This document shows, piece by piece, positions 18,442 through 26,928 of a stretch of DNA of 42,271 bases; within the stretch, counting starts at the first letter, position 1, and the number at the start of each line of letters is the position of its first letter. A program made the position numbers and the translations under genes. The notes beneath the pieces are model-generated. The model saw only the letters and a list, made by a program, of their open reading frames with translations, was not told the DNA's origin and searched no databases. This stretch comes from an uncultured Prochlorococcus sp. Its GTDB lineage: Bacteria; Cyanobacteriota; Cyanobacteriia; PCC-6307; Cyanobiaceae. The stretch is from assembly GCA_902620895.1 (NCBI GenBank), contig CACNJU010000013.1:1-42271 (forward strand). The letters run 5' to 3'.

Positions 18442-19776
18442 TTATGAATTAAAAGATAGTTTCATAAGTGGTTTTCTAAGATCAGAAATAAATCCTTTCC
18501 AATTTATTTTTTCTTTTTCAAAAGCTTCTTCAACAATTTTTTCAGAATTTTTCTTTATAAAATCCAAATCAGGTTCTTCTACTCCTTTTGTTATTGCCAT
18601 AAAATCAGCCAAAGAACTTGATACTACTCTTGTTAAATAAGCAGCACTGACAGCCTGAAATGTTCCAGAGACTAGCCAATTTGGGCCATGTAATTTTGTT
18701 ATGCCAATTAGAGTCTGTCCACTCCATTCAATAACTCCCTGCGCAATTGCAGTCTTTAAAATCTCTTTGGATACTTTATCTAAAATTTCAGGAGACCAAT
18801 TACATCCCCATATAGACTTAATTTCTTTAATCATTAAAGAATTTAATACTGTCATTGCCATAACATCAATTGATGGGATAGGAGATAAGAAAACAGTTGT
18901 TGCTACAAGAATTTGATTTTTTCTTTGTATACCTTTTAACTGCATTCTTCTAATACCTTCAATTTCAGATTGCCAGGCAGCATGAAGTTCTTTCAAGAGC
19001 CTTTTTTTTGTATTTTCAATATTTTTAGATGAACTTATGAAAAACTTCCTCAAAGAAAAAGGTATATTTGTTATTTCAATCTTATTCACATCAAAAGTAA
19101 TAATTTTGTCTATAAAGTCATTTGAAATTTGAGACTTTAGGTCTTCTATCTGATTTTTGGATTCTATTTGGTTGGAAGTCAAAGCCACCAACCAGATTGG
19201 CATATTTTTAGGGAACTTTTCCAGCCACAAAAAATCATTTGCCGACAAAGGCAAGTTTATAAAATACAAGATTGCATCACTCTTCAAAGCTTCTTCTGGA
19301 ATAACTTGAGAAGAATTGTATTTAGGTAATTTTTCGTATAAATCAAAGTCAAACTTATCAGCTTTGAAATTACTTTTCAAAACAGACTGAAAACTTTGAT
19401 AATCTTTTTGTCCAATGCAACTTATTTTTTCTTTTTCACATCTATTAAGAATAGATTCAAGTGTTTTTTGTCTTTTTGAATTCTGTTTTTCTAATTCATT
19501 TGTTGCTTCAAGTTCTTCAAAAAAATTTAAATCTTCATTACATAGATTTATCCAACCATCTAAATTATTTGGCTCAATAAATTTAGGCTTATCATTCTTC
19601 AAATAAAAATATCCCCCCAAACACAACGCAAAAAATCCTATTGATCCTCCTGCAAAATGAATTAAATCACTGACAAACCATTCCCCAAAACCTAACAGTA
19701 ATAAAATAATAAGAAGATTTTTTTTTGGAAACTTTATGAAATCCTTTAAAAGGTTATCTTTATTAATATCAAACAC
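18442..19776 (-). CDS. DUF697 membrane protein with degenerate GTPase-like domain
   Basis: 444 residues, GTG start. Two hydrophobic segments near 18-37 and 41-58 anchor the N-terminus. The middle (about 115-250) has the alternation of strands and helices of a small GTPase: DAILYFINLPLS near 166-177 stands where switch-region DxxxYF is found and WLVALTSNQ near 196-204 where the NKxD motif would be, but no GxxxxGK[S/T] P-loop is present anywhere, so GTP hydrolysis is unlikely. The C-terminal part (~265-415) resembles DUF697, with an SPIPSIDVMAMTVLNSLMI segment near 298-316. It is the first gene of the manganese operon; whether it has a role in metal uptake is unknown. Confidence 0.7.
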   Translation of the reverse strand: MFDINKDNLLKDFIKFPKKNLLIILLLLGFGEWFVSDLIHFAGGSIGFFALCLGGYFYLKNDKPKFIEPNNLDGWINLCNEDLNFFEELEATNELEKQNSKRQKTLESILNRCEKEKISCIGQKDYQSFQSVLKSNFKADKFDFDLYEKLPKYNSSQVIPEEALKSDAILYFINLPLSANDFLWLEKFPKNMPIWLVALTSNQIESKNQIEDLKSQISNDFIDKIITFDVNKIEITNIPFSLRKFFISSSKNIENTKKRLLKELHAAWQSEIEGIRRMQLKGIQRKNQILVATTVFLSPIPSIDVMAMTVLNSLMIKEIKSIWGCNWSPEILDKVSKEILKTAIAQGVIEWSGQTLIGITKLHGPNWLVSGTFQAVSAAYLTRVVSSSLADFMAITKGVEEPDLDFIKKNSEKIVEEAFEKEKINWKGFISDLRKPLMKLSFNS

Positions 19777-19885
19777 AATACTTTATTTCTCTGATTTTAT
19801 TTTAATGCAAGTTGTCAATGAGAAAAGCAAAATTTCATAAGTCGTTAATCAAAAGATAAAAATTTAAGCCTTTTAAAAAGATTTA

Positions 19886-19915
19886 TTGCATAACAAGATG
19901 CTAAATTAATAGACT
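19886..19915 (+). promoter_or_regulatory. Probable sigma-70-type promoter for the RG-rich gene and trpS
   Basis: TTGCAT at 19886-19891 and TAGACT at 19910-19915, spaced 18 nt, in the 165-nt divergent gap. Transcription would begin near 19922, about 20 nt before the ATG. The rest of the gap shows a lone TTGACA on the minus strand (19813-19818) without a good -10, and nothing else I can name. Confidence 0.4.
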
Positions 19916-19941
19916 ATTTAAATAACTTAAGAAACATTAAG

Positions 19942-20364
19942 ATGTCTAATTCAAATTTCAGCAATAATCCTGGACAAGAAAATTACAGAGGTCGTTCTAA
20001 CAATGAAAGATCTAATTTCAGAGATAGATCGGGCGGCAGAAGAGATGGAGGAGGATTCCGCATAAGATTGAGTGATAACGAAATGAAAGCTGTTAAATCA
20101 ATACAAGAGACCTTTCAATTAAGATCTACTGTTGCAGTTCTGGGTTTCTCTGTTAGAACACTGAGCGAAATGATAAAAGACGAAAAATTGATTGAATCAA
20201 TCAAAGAATATGCAAAAAATAATAAAAACTCTTCTCCGAGTAGACAATCACAAAATTCTTATGAAGAAAAGACAAAAAAAGCACCTGACCCTTTTGCAAG
20301 ACCTGTAAAAAGTTCATCAACTGAAGAGATACAATCTAGCGAAGTAGAAGAGGATGGCAAATAA
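19942..20364 (+). CDS. Small Arg/Gly-rich protein with ribbon-helix-helix-like core, unknown function
   Basis: 140 residues in three parts. Residues 1-38 are disordered and rich in Asn, Ser, Arg and Gly (RGR, RDR, GGRRDGGG). Residues about 39-90 are ordered: a short strand FRIRLSD, then a helix ENEMKAVKSIQ-like stretch, a turn at QLRS, then a second helix VAVLGFSVRTLSEMI. This strand-helix-helix pattern with RS opening the second helix resembles ribbon-helix-helix (CopG/Arc type) DNA-binding domains. Residues 95-140 are a polar, acidic tail. The gene overlaps trpS by 11 nt, so the two are co-transcribed. I do not recognise a named family; nucleic-acid binding is inference from composition and pattern. 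Confidence 0.75.
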   Translation: MSNSNFSNNPGQENYRGRSNNERSNFRDRSGGRRDGGGFRIRLSDNEMKAVKSIQETFQLRSTVAVLGFSVRTLSEMIKDEKLIESIKEYAKNNKNSSPSRQSQNSYEEKTKKAPDPFARPVKSSSTEEIQSSEVEEDGK

Positions 20365-21370
20365 AAAAAGAATTCTTTCGGGAGTTCAACCAACTGGTGA
20401 TTTACACATTGGGAATTGGCTTGGGGCTATAAATAATTGGGTTACGCTTCAAGAGCAATATGAAACATTTCTCTGTGTAGTTGATTTGCACGCAATAACA
20501 GCCTCATATAATCCCAAAGAATTATCTAAAAACACCATCTCTACAGCGGCTTTGTACGTCGCTTGTGGGATAGATCCCAATATATGCTCAATTTTTGTCC
20601 AAAGTCAGATTTCAGCGCATTCAGAACTTTGTTGGATATTAAATTGCATGACCCCAATAAATTGGATGGAAAGAATGATTCAATTTAAAGAAAAATCCAT
20701 ACAACAAGGTAATAATGTATCTATTGGATTATTTGACTATCCAATACTTATGGCTGCAGACATCCTTCTTTATGATGCTGACTTCGTACCAGTAGGTGAG
20801 GATCAAAAACAACATCTTGAACTTGCCAGAGATATTGCACAACAGAGAATTAATGCCAGATTTAGTAAGGATAAAAATATTTTAAAGATCCCTCAACCAA
20901 TCATCATGAAGAATGGTTCAAAAATAATGAGTTTAATTGATGGTTCAAAAAAGATGAGCAAAAGTGATCCTAATGAGGGCAGTCGCATTAACTTATTAGA
21001 TCCTCCTGAAATAATCACAAAAAAAATCAAAAGAGCAAAAAGTGATAGTTCTATTGGAATTGAATTTAACAACCCTGAGAGACCAGAATCTAAAAATCTT
21101 TTGATGATTTATTCAATATTATCTGGCAAAGAAATTTCTCAATGTGAAAATGAATTCTTAGATACTGGATGGGGTACATTTAAAAAGTTAATTACCGAAC
21201 AACTTATTGAATCACTAGAACCTATTCAGAAAAAATATAAATTATTAATTAATGATCCCTATCAACTAAATAAAATCCTTAATGAAGGGAAGGAAAAAGC
21301 TGAAGATTTAGCGAATCAGACTTTAAAAAGAGTTAAATCAAAATTGGGATTTTTTGAAATGGAGAAATAA
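20354..21370 (+). CDS. trpS: Tryptophanyl-tRNA synthetase
   Basis: Class Ib synthetase that charges tRNA-Trp, 338 residues. The HIGH-type motif is HIGN at 18-21 (usual for TrpRS) after GVQPTGDL, and KKMSKSDP near residues 195-203 is the second ATP motif. PVGEDQKQHLELARDIA near 145-161 is the conserved Trp-binding segment. The ATG lies inside the end of the upstream RG-rich gene (11-nt overlap), with GAGG close before it. thrS starts 3 nt after the stop, giving a two-synthetase operon. Confidence 0.96.
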   Translation: MANKKRILSGVQPTGDLHIGNWLGAINNWVTLQEQYETFLCVVDLHAITASYNPKELSKNTISTAALYVACGIDPNICSIFVQSQISAHSELCWILNCMTPINWMERMIQFKEKSIQQGNNVSIGLFDYPILMAADILLYDADFVPVGEDQKQHLELARDIAQQRINARFSKDKNILKIPQPIIMKNGSKIMSLIDGSKKMSKSDPNEGSRINLLDPPEIITKKIKRAKSDSSIGIEFNNPERPESKNLLMIYSILSGKEISQCENEFLDTGWGTFKKLITEQLIESLEPIQKKYKLLINDPYQLNKILNEGKEKAEDLANQTLKRVKSKLGFFEMEK

Positions 21371-21373
21371 ATT

Positions 21374-23290
21374 ATGCCAATAATTACCTTGCCAGATGGT
21401 TCAAAAAAGGTTTTCGAAAAATCTGTAACTATTCTAGAAATTGCCCAAAGTATAGGAGCTGGATTAGCTAAAGCAACAATTGCAGGAAAAGTAAATGATG
21501 TTCTTCTTGATGCAACAATTCCAATAAATAAAGATTCCAAAGTTGTAATCATCACATCAAAAGATAAAGAAGGAATTGAAATAATAAGACATTCTTTCGC
21601 TCACCTTATTGGTCATGCAGTTAAACAAATTTACTCTGATATTAAAATGGCGATTGGGCCCGTAATTGAAGATGGTTTTTATTACGATATTTTCTCTGAA
21701 TACAGATTTACTCCTGAAGATTTAATAAAAATCGAAAATAGAATTAATAAATTAATAAAAACAAACTATGACGTTGAAATTTTACAAGTTTCTAAAGAAG
21801 AGGCAATTAAAACTTTTAAAGAAAGAGATGAGACTTTTAAATTAAGAATAATTGAAGAAATTCCTGAAGAAAGTCTCATCAATTTATACAAGCACGAAGA
21901 ATACATCGATATGTGTAGAGGGCCTCACGTGCCTAACACTAGACATTTGAGACACTTTAAATTACTTAAATTATCAGGTTCATATTGGAGAGGTAATAGT
22001 GAGAATGAATCATTACAGAGAATATATGGAACTGCATGGGCGAAAGAAAAAGAACTCAAAGATTATTTAACAAGAATTGAAGAAGCGGAAAAAAGAGATC
22101 ATAGAAAACTTGGTAAAAAACATTTACTATTTCATTTACAAGAAGAATCTCCAGGAATGATTTTTTGGCATCCAAATGGATGGACAATCTACCAAGTACT
22201 GGAAAAGTACATAAGAGAAATACTCAAAAAAAATGATTATTTAGAAATCAAAACCCCACAAGCTGTTGATAAATCTCTTTGGGAAAAATCAGGTCATTGG
22301 GAGAAATTTAGAGACGATATGTTCACTACTGCATCAGAAAATCGAACTTATGCAATTAAACCAATGAATTGTCCATGTCATATTCAAGTATTTAATCAAG
22401 GTTTAAAAAGTTATAAAGATTTACCTATTCGTCTTGCTGAATTTGGTTCTTGTCACAGAAATGAGCCCTCTGGTGCACTACACGGATTAATGAGAGTAAG
22501 AAACTTTACCCAAGATGATGCACACATATTTTGTACAGAAGAGCAAATTCAAGAAGAGGTTTCTACATTTATAGATCTTGTTTTCGAAGTTTATAAAACT
22601 TTTGGTTTTGATGAAATCATTATCAAATTATCAACTCGTCCTGAAAAGAGGGTAGGTAGTGAAGATATTTGGGATAAATCAGAAGAAGCTCTTACAAAAG
22701 CACTTGATAATAAGAAACTAAAATGGGAACTCCAACCTGGTGAGGGTGCTTTTTATGGCCCAAAAATAGAATTTTCGTTAAAAGATTGTCTCAATAGAGT
22801 CTGGCAATGCGGAACAATTCAGGTTGATTTTTCAATGCCTATCAGATTGGATGCAACTTATATAGACATTGATAATAAAAAAAGAAATCCAGTTATGCTT
22901 CACAGGGCAATTTTAGGATCCTTTGAAAGATTTATTGGAATTTTAATTGAACAATATGAAGCTAAATTTCCAATCTGGCTTGCACCATATCAAATAATTT
23001 TGTTAAGTATTACGGAAAGAAATAATAAAAAATGTTTAGAATTAAATAATTTAATCAATTCCAAAGGTTATCGATCAAAAGTTGATAATAGAAATGAAAA
23101 AATAGGATATAAAATTAGAGAGGCAACTCTAGGGAGGGTTCCTTTAATCGGAGTTATTGGAGATAAAGAAGAGGAAATTGATTCAGTCACCCTAAGAGCT
23201 TTGAATGGAAAAAATTTAGGAATTTTTAATTTACATAATCTTTATAAATTAATGGATGAATTAATCGAAAAAAAAGGGAGAACAGAATAA
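21374..23290 (+). CDS. thrS: Threonyl-tRNA synthetase
   Basis: Class II synthetase with proofreading, 638 residues, the normal length. Order: TGS domain 1-~61; editing domain ~65-225 with HSFAH (His73, His77) and CRGPH (Cys181, within [10 protein letters not shown]); catalytic core with motif 2 ([15 protein letters not shown]) and the zinc Cys in MNCPCH; motif 3 near [15 protein letters not shown]; anticodon-binding domain from about 535. All editing residues are kept, so it should clear mischarged Ser. Starts 3 nt after trpS; glk follows after 10 nt. Confidence 0.96.
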   Translation: MPIITLPDGSKKVFEKSVTILEIAQSIGAGLAKATIAGKVNDVLLDATIPINKDSKVVIITSKDKEGIEIIRHSFAHLIGHAVKQIYSDIKMAIGPVIEDGFYYDIFSEYRFTPEDLIKIENRINKLIKTNYDVEILQVSKEEAIKTFKERDETFKLRIIEEIPEESLINLYKHEEYIDMCRGPHVPNTRHLRHFKLLKLSGSYWRGNSENESLQRIYGTAWAKEKELKDYLTRIEEAEKRDHRKLGKKHLLFHLQEESPGMIFWHPNGWTIYQVLEKYIREILKKNDYLEIKTPQAVDKSLWEKSGHWEKFRDDMFTTASENRTYAIKPMNCPCHIQVFNQGLKSYKDLPIRLAEFGSCHRNEPSGALHGLMRVRNFTQDDAHIFCTEEQIQEEVSTFIDLVFEVYKTFGFDEIIIKLSTRPEKRVGSEDIWDKSEEALTKALDNKKLKWELQPGEGAFYGPKIEFSLKDCLNRVWQCGTIQVDFSMPIRLDATYIDIDNKKRNPVMLHRAILGSFERFIGILIEQYEAKFPIWLAPYQIILLSITERNNKKCLELNNLINSKGYRSKVDNRNEKIGYKIREATLGRVPLIGVIGDKEEEIDSVTLRALNGKNLGIFNLHNLYKLMDELIEKKGRTE

Positions 23291-23300
23291 TTTTAAATAT

Positions 23301-24338
23301 ATGAATTTTCTTGCTTGTGATTTAGGAGGTACAAAAGTTTTATTGGGGATATTCGAGAAAGAAATAAATGATGATTCGCCTAAGTTGATATTCAAAAAAA
23401 AATATATATCTTCTGATTGGGATTCTTTTGAACTAATCCTAGAAGATTTTCTTCTCCAAAATGAATGCAAAAATATTACTTATCCTTCTTCTGCATGTTT
23501 CGCCGTAGCTGGTCCTTTATCTAACAACAAGGCAAAAATTATTAACTTGTCATGGGATATTTCTGGAAATTCATTACAGAACAAGTTTAATTTTAAAAGC
23601 TGTGAGCTAATAAATGATTTCGCAGTCCAAATTTATGGAATACCTTACTTAAAAAAAAATCAATACACTACTATCCAAAATGGATACCATTGTGAAGGAG
23701 CTAATAATGATTTGCATACCATTGTTGGAGCGGGGACTGGTTTAGGCATTGCAAGAGGGATAATATCAGGGGAAAAGGTAAAAGTTCTTGCTAGTGAAGG
23801 TGGTCATGTTGAGTATTCGCCAAAGTCAAAATCAGAATGGGAATTAAAAATTTGGCTTAAGAATTACTTAAAAGTTGACAGAATATCTTGTGAAAGAATT
23901 ATTAGTGGCACAGGTTTATCAAGGATTGCCGAATGGAGACTAAGCAAACCTGATGCCCAAAACCATCCTCTTCAAAAATATTTAAAAAAAATTAAAATTT
24001 TTGATGATGTGAGAAAAGAACTCCCTGAAAAAATTTGTCATCTTTCTAAAGAAGGAGATCAGCTAATGATTGAAGTTGAGAGGATTTGGTTAGGCGCTTA
24101 TGCCTCTTTATTGGGAGATGTTGCTCTTCAAGAATTGTGCTTTGGCGGGTTATGGATTTCTGGAGGAACCGCATCAAAACATTTCAAAAACTTTAAATCA
24201 GATTTATTTATGAAACAATTTTTCGACAAAGGAAGATTAAAAGATATTCTTAAAACAATACCTATGAAAGTAATTTTAGATGAAGAGTTTGGACTTTTTA
24301 GTGCAGCCTGTAGGGCAAAAATGCTTTTAAAGAATTAA
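23301..24338 (+). CDS. glk: Glucokinase (Glk family)
   Basis: Phosphorylates glucose with ATP to glucose-6-phosphate. 345 residues of the bacterial PF02685-type family rather than ROK. Visible are the phosphate loop DLGGTK at 7-12, LINDFAVQ at 103-110 with the likely catalytic Asp106, the adenosine-site loop VGAGTGLGIARG at 142-153, and EGGHVEY at 166-172. In a phototroph it recovers glucose from glycogen breakdown or from uptake. Lies 10 nt after thrS and 9 nt before thrB. Confidence 0.92.
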   Translation: MNFLACDLGGTKVLLGIFEKEINDDSPKLIFKKKYISSDWDSFELILEDFLLQNECKNITYPSSACFAVAGPLSNNKAKIINLSWDISGNSLQNKFNFKSCELINDFAVQIYGIPYLKKNQYTTIQNGYHCEGANNDLHTIVGAGTGLGIARGIISGEKVKVLASEGGHVEYSPKSKSEWELKIWLKNYLKVDRISCERIISGTGLSRIAEWRLSKPDAQNHPLQKYLKKIKIFDDVRKELPEKICHLSKEGDQLMIEVERIWLGAYASLLGDVALQELCFGGLWISGGTASKHFKNFKSDLFMKQFFDKGRLKDILKTIPMKVILDEEFGLFSAACRAKMLLKN

Positions 24339-24347
24339 TAACAAAAA

Positions 24348-25295
24348 ATGTCTATTCCTGAAGTAGGTAAAAAAATAAGAGTAACAGTGCCCTCCACAAC
24401 TGCCAATTTAGGGCCTGGATTCGATTGTCTTGGCGCAGCATTAGATTTGTATAATGAGTTTATTTTTACAAGAATTGAAGGCGGTGGAGATAGATTTGAT
24501 TTAATAATGGAAAGTACAGATGGTAATCATTTAAGAGGAGGACCTGACAACTTAGTTTTCAGAGCAGCTCAGAAAGTATGGGAAAGCGCAAATATGGATC
24601 CTTTTGCGCTCGAAGCAAGAGTTAAGTTGGCAGTGCCGCCTGCACGGGGACTTGGAAGTAGTGCTACGGCAATAGTTGCTGGACTAATTGGAGCAAATGC
24701 AATAATGAACTCCCCATTATCCAAAGAAAAACTCCTTGAACTTGCAATTGATATAGAAGGTCATCCTGATAATGTAGTTCCCTCTCTCCTGGGGGGGCTT
24801 TGTTTGACAGCCAAGTCTTCTTCTCAAAGATGGAGAATCATTAGATGTGATTGGCACGATTCGATTAAAGCTGTTGTTGCAATACCTGCGATTCGTCTAA
24901 GCACAAGTGAAGCAAGAAAGGTTATGCCCAAGAATGTACCTATATCTGATGCAGTGACAAATATGGGGGCACTTACTTTGTTACTAAATGGCTTAAAAGC
25001 AGGCAATGAGGAACTTATAAAAGAGGGAATGTTTGATAAGTTACATGAACCCTACAGATGGAAACTTATTAAAGGTGGACTAGAAGTCAAAGATGCAGCA
25101 ATAAATGCAGGTGCTCTAGGATGTGCAATTAGTGGGGCTGGACCAAGTATCTTAGCTTTGTGTAAAAAAGAAAATGGTAAAAACGTAAGTTTAGCAATGG
25201 TGAAAGCATGGGAGAAGTCAGGTGTAGCAAGCAGAGCACCATTCTTAAACGTTCAAACAAAAGGCAGCCAATTTAGCACTTTCGCTGGTAAGTAG
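24348..25295 (+). CDS. thrB: Homoserine kinase
   Basis: GHMP-family kinase that phosphorylates L-homoserine on the way to threonine. 315 residues. The ATP loop PPARGLGSSATAIVAG lies at 97-112; the N-terminal VPSTTANLGPGFDCLG at 14-29 and the C-terminal GAGPSILAL are the other conserved GHMP motifs. ATG start, 9 nt after glk. Its product pathway ends in threonine, the substrate of ThrS two genes upstream; this may be coincidence. Confidence 0.95.
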   Translation: MSIPEVGKKIRVTVPSTTANLGPGFDCLGAALDLYNEFIFTRIEGGGDRFDLIMESTDGNHLRGGPDNLVFRAAQKVWESANMDPFALEARVKLAVPPARGLGSSATAIVAGLIGANAIMNSPLSKEKLLELAIDIEGHPDNVVPSLLGGLCLTAKSSSQRWRIIRCDWHDSIKAVVAIPAIRLSTSEARKVMPKNVPISDAVTNMGALTLLLNGLKAGNEELIKEGMFDKLHEPYRWKLIKGGLEVKDAAINAGALGCAISGAGPSILALCKKENGKNVSLAMVKAWEKSGVASRAPFLNVQTKGSQFSTFAGK

Positions 25296-25346
25296 TTTTA
25301 CTTAGGCGTTTTTAATGTTATAGTCTCAAGCTAGTACAACTTCAAC

Positions 25347-25352
25347 TAGAAT
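25347..25352 (+). promoter_or_regulatory. Possible -10 element before ndhD
   Basis: TAGAAT in the 79-nt gap between thrB and ndhD. Transcription would start near 25359, just ahead of the hairpin over the start codon. No clear -35 is seen. The gap also holds a short inverted repeat, CTAGT...ACTAG (25331-25349). Confidence 0.3.
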
Positions 25353-25361
25353 AAAAAGATC

Positions 25362-25380
25362 ATTCATTCCATAAATGAAT
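25362..25380 (+). promoter_or_regulatory. Inverted repeat / hairpin covering the ndhD start codon
   Basis: ATTCATT (25362-25368), loop CCATA, AATGAAT (25374-25380): a perfect 7-bp stem with a 5-nt loop. The ndhD ATG (25375-25377) lies within the 3' arm. The stem has six A-T pairs and one G-C pair, so it would be weak as RNA. An operator is the alternative reading. Confidence 0.4.
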
Positions 25381-26916
25381 TTAGAATATTTTCCTTGGCT
25401 ATCATCTATTGTTTTACTGCCTTTAATTGGGGCATTAATAATGCCTTTTTTGAATTCGAAAGAAGGAGAAGATAATACACTCCCTAGAAATATTACATTA
25501 AGTTTTTTATTTATCGATTTTTTACTAATAATCGGCGTACTTTTTCAAAAATTCAATCCTTCAAATAGCTCTTTGCAATTAATAGAAAGAACTTCTTGGT
25601 TACCCTCAATTGGCTTAGAGTGGTCTCTAGGTGTAGATGGATTATCTGCCCCTCTAGTAGCTTTGAGTGGGTTAATTACATTTTTATCAGCTGCCGCTAG
25701 TTGGAAAATTAAGAAAAAATCTAATCTATATTTTGCTCTTTTATTAGTCCAAGCATCTGCGCAGGCACTAGTTTTCCTTTCTCAAGATTTCATATTATTT
25801 TTCTTGGCATGGGAACTTGAATTGGTACCGGTATATCTTCTTATTGCTATTTGGGGAGGGAAAAAGAAATTATATGCGGCCACTAAATTTATTCTTTATA
25901 CAGCTTTAGCTTCATTATTAATACTCATAAGTGGATTAGCACTTGCATTGAGCGGTGACACCTTTACTCTAAATATTACCGATTTAACCAACAAGCATGT
26001 AACAGGCAGCCTAGCTCTATTATCTTATTTAGGATTTTTAATTGGTTTTGGAGTAAAACTTCCTATCTTTCCATTACATACTTGGCTACCCGATGCACAC
26101 GGAGAGGCTAATGCACCAGTTTCAATGTTACTTGCTGGAATACTTTTAAAAATGGGTGGCTACGCTCTATTAAGATTCAATGTTCAAATACTACCTGAAG
26201 TACATCTTCAAATTGCACCTGCATTAATCATTCTTGGAATCATTAATATAATTTACGGAGCATTAAATGCATTTGCACAAGATAATGTCAAAAGAAGAAT
26301 TGCATGTAGCTCAGTGAGTCATATGGGTTTTGTTCTGTTAGGGATTGGGGCAGTTGATGCTCTAGGTATAAGTGGAGCAATGCTTCAAATGATCAGTCAC
26401 GGACTTATCGCTGCAGCTATGTTTTTTGTTACAGGCTCATTCTATGAGAGAACAAATACCCTTTCAATACCAAATATGGGTGGTTTGGCAAAGGTCTTGC
26501 CAATAACTTTTGCTTTTTTCTTAGCAAGCTCTTTAGCCTCTCTAGCACTGCCTGGCATGAGCGGTTTTATTAGTGAAATAACTGTATTTTTGGGCATCAC
26601 TAGTCAGGAGGGCTTCAGCTCTATATTTAGATCGATCACTATTCTTATTGCAGCCATAGGTTTAGTGTTGACACCAATATACCTACTATCAATGTGTAGA
26701 AGAGTATTCTTTGGTCCTAGAATTCCCGCACTAGCCACAGTTAAAGAGATGAATGGTAGAGAATTGACAATTGGGTTCAGCTTATTGTTGCCTACTTTAG
26801 TGATAGGTTTTTGGCCGAAAATCGCCATTAATTTATACGAATCTTCAACCAATGCTCTCAGTCAGCAACTTACTCTAGCTAAATTAGTCGGTGCTATTAC
26901 AACATTAGTAAATTAA
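25375..26916 (+). CDS. ndhD: NAD(P)H-quinone oxidoreductase (NDH-1) chain 4
   Basis: Proton-pumping antiporter-like membrane subunit of thylakoid NDH-1, used in respiration and cyclic electron flow around photosystem I. 513 residues with about 13-14 hydrophobic segments. The conserved core is visible: [16 protein letters not shown] near 140-155 with the charged Glu of the proton path, [21 protein letters not shown] segment near 234-250 (here [18 protein letters not shown]), and [14 protein letters not shown]. It is a NdhD1/D2-like sequence; marine Prochlorococcus lack the CO2-uptake NDH-1MS forms, so a respiratory/cyclic role is expected (family knowledge). Lies 79 nt after thrB. Confidence 0.93.
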   Translation: MNLEYFPWLSSIVLLPLIGALIMPFLNSKEGEDNTLPRNITLSFLFIDFLLIIGVLFQKFNPSNSSLQLIERTSWLPSIGLEWSLGVDGLSAPLVALSGLITFLSAAASWKIKKKSNLYFALLLVQASAQALVFLSQDFILFFLAWELELVPVYLLIAIWGGKKKLYAATKFILYTALASLLILISGLALALSGDTFTLNITDLTNKHVTGSLALLSYLGFLIGFGVKLPIFPLHTWLPDAHGEANAPVSMLLAGILLKMGGYALLRFNVQILPEVHLQIAPALIILGIINIIYGALNAFAQDNVKRRIACSSVSHMGFVLLGIGAVDALGISGAMLQMISHGLIAAAMFFVTGSFYERTNTLSIPNMGGLAKVLPITFAFFLASSLASLALPGMSGFISEITVFLGITSQEGFSSIFRSITILIAAIGLVLTPIYLLSMCRRVFFGPRIPALATVKEMNGRELTIGFSLLLPTLVIGFWPKIAINLYESSTNALSQQLTLAKLVGAITTLVN

Positions 26917-26928
26917 ATTATTTTAAAA

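Noticed and set aside
19777..19941. Possible small RNA in the gap between the DUF697 and RG-rich genes
   Set aside because: No stable hairpin or terminator by eye; the promoter-like element found there fits the downstream gene.
25331..25349. Possible LexA-like box CTAGT...ACTAG before ndhD
   Set aside because: Resembles half of the cyanobacterial AGTAC...GTACT site but the second half does not match; not enough to call.
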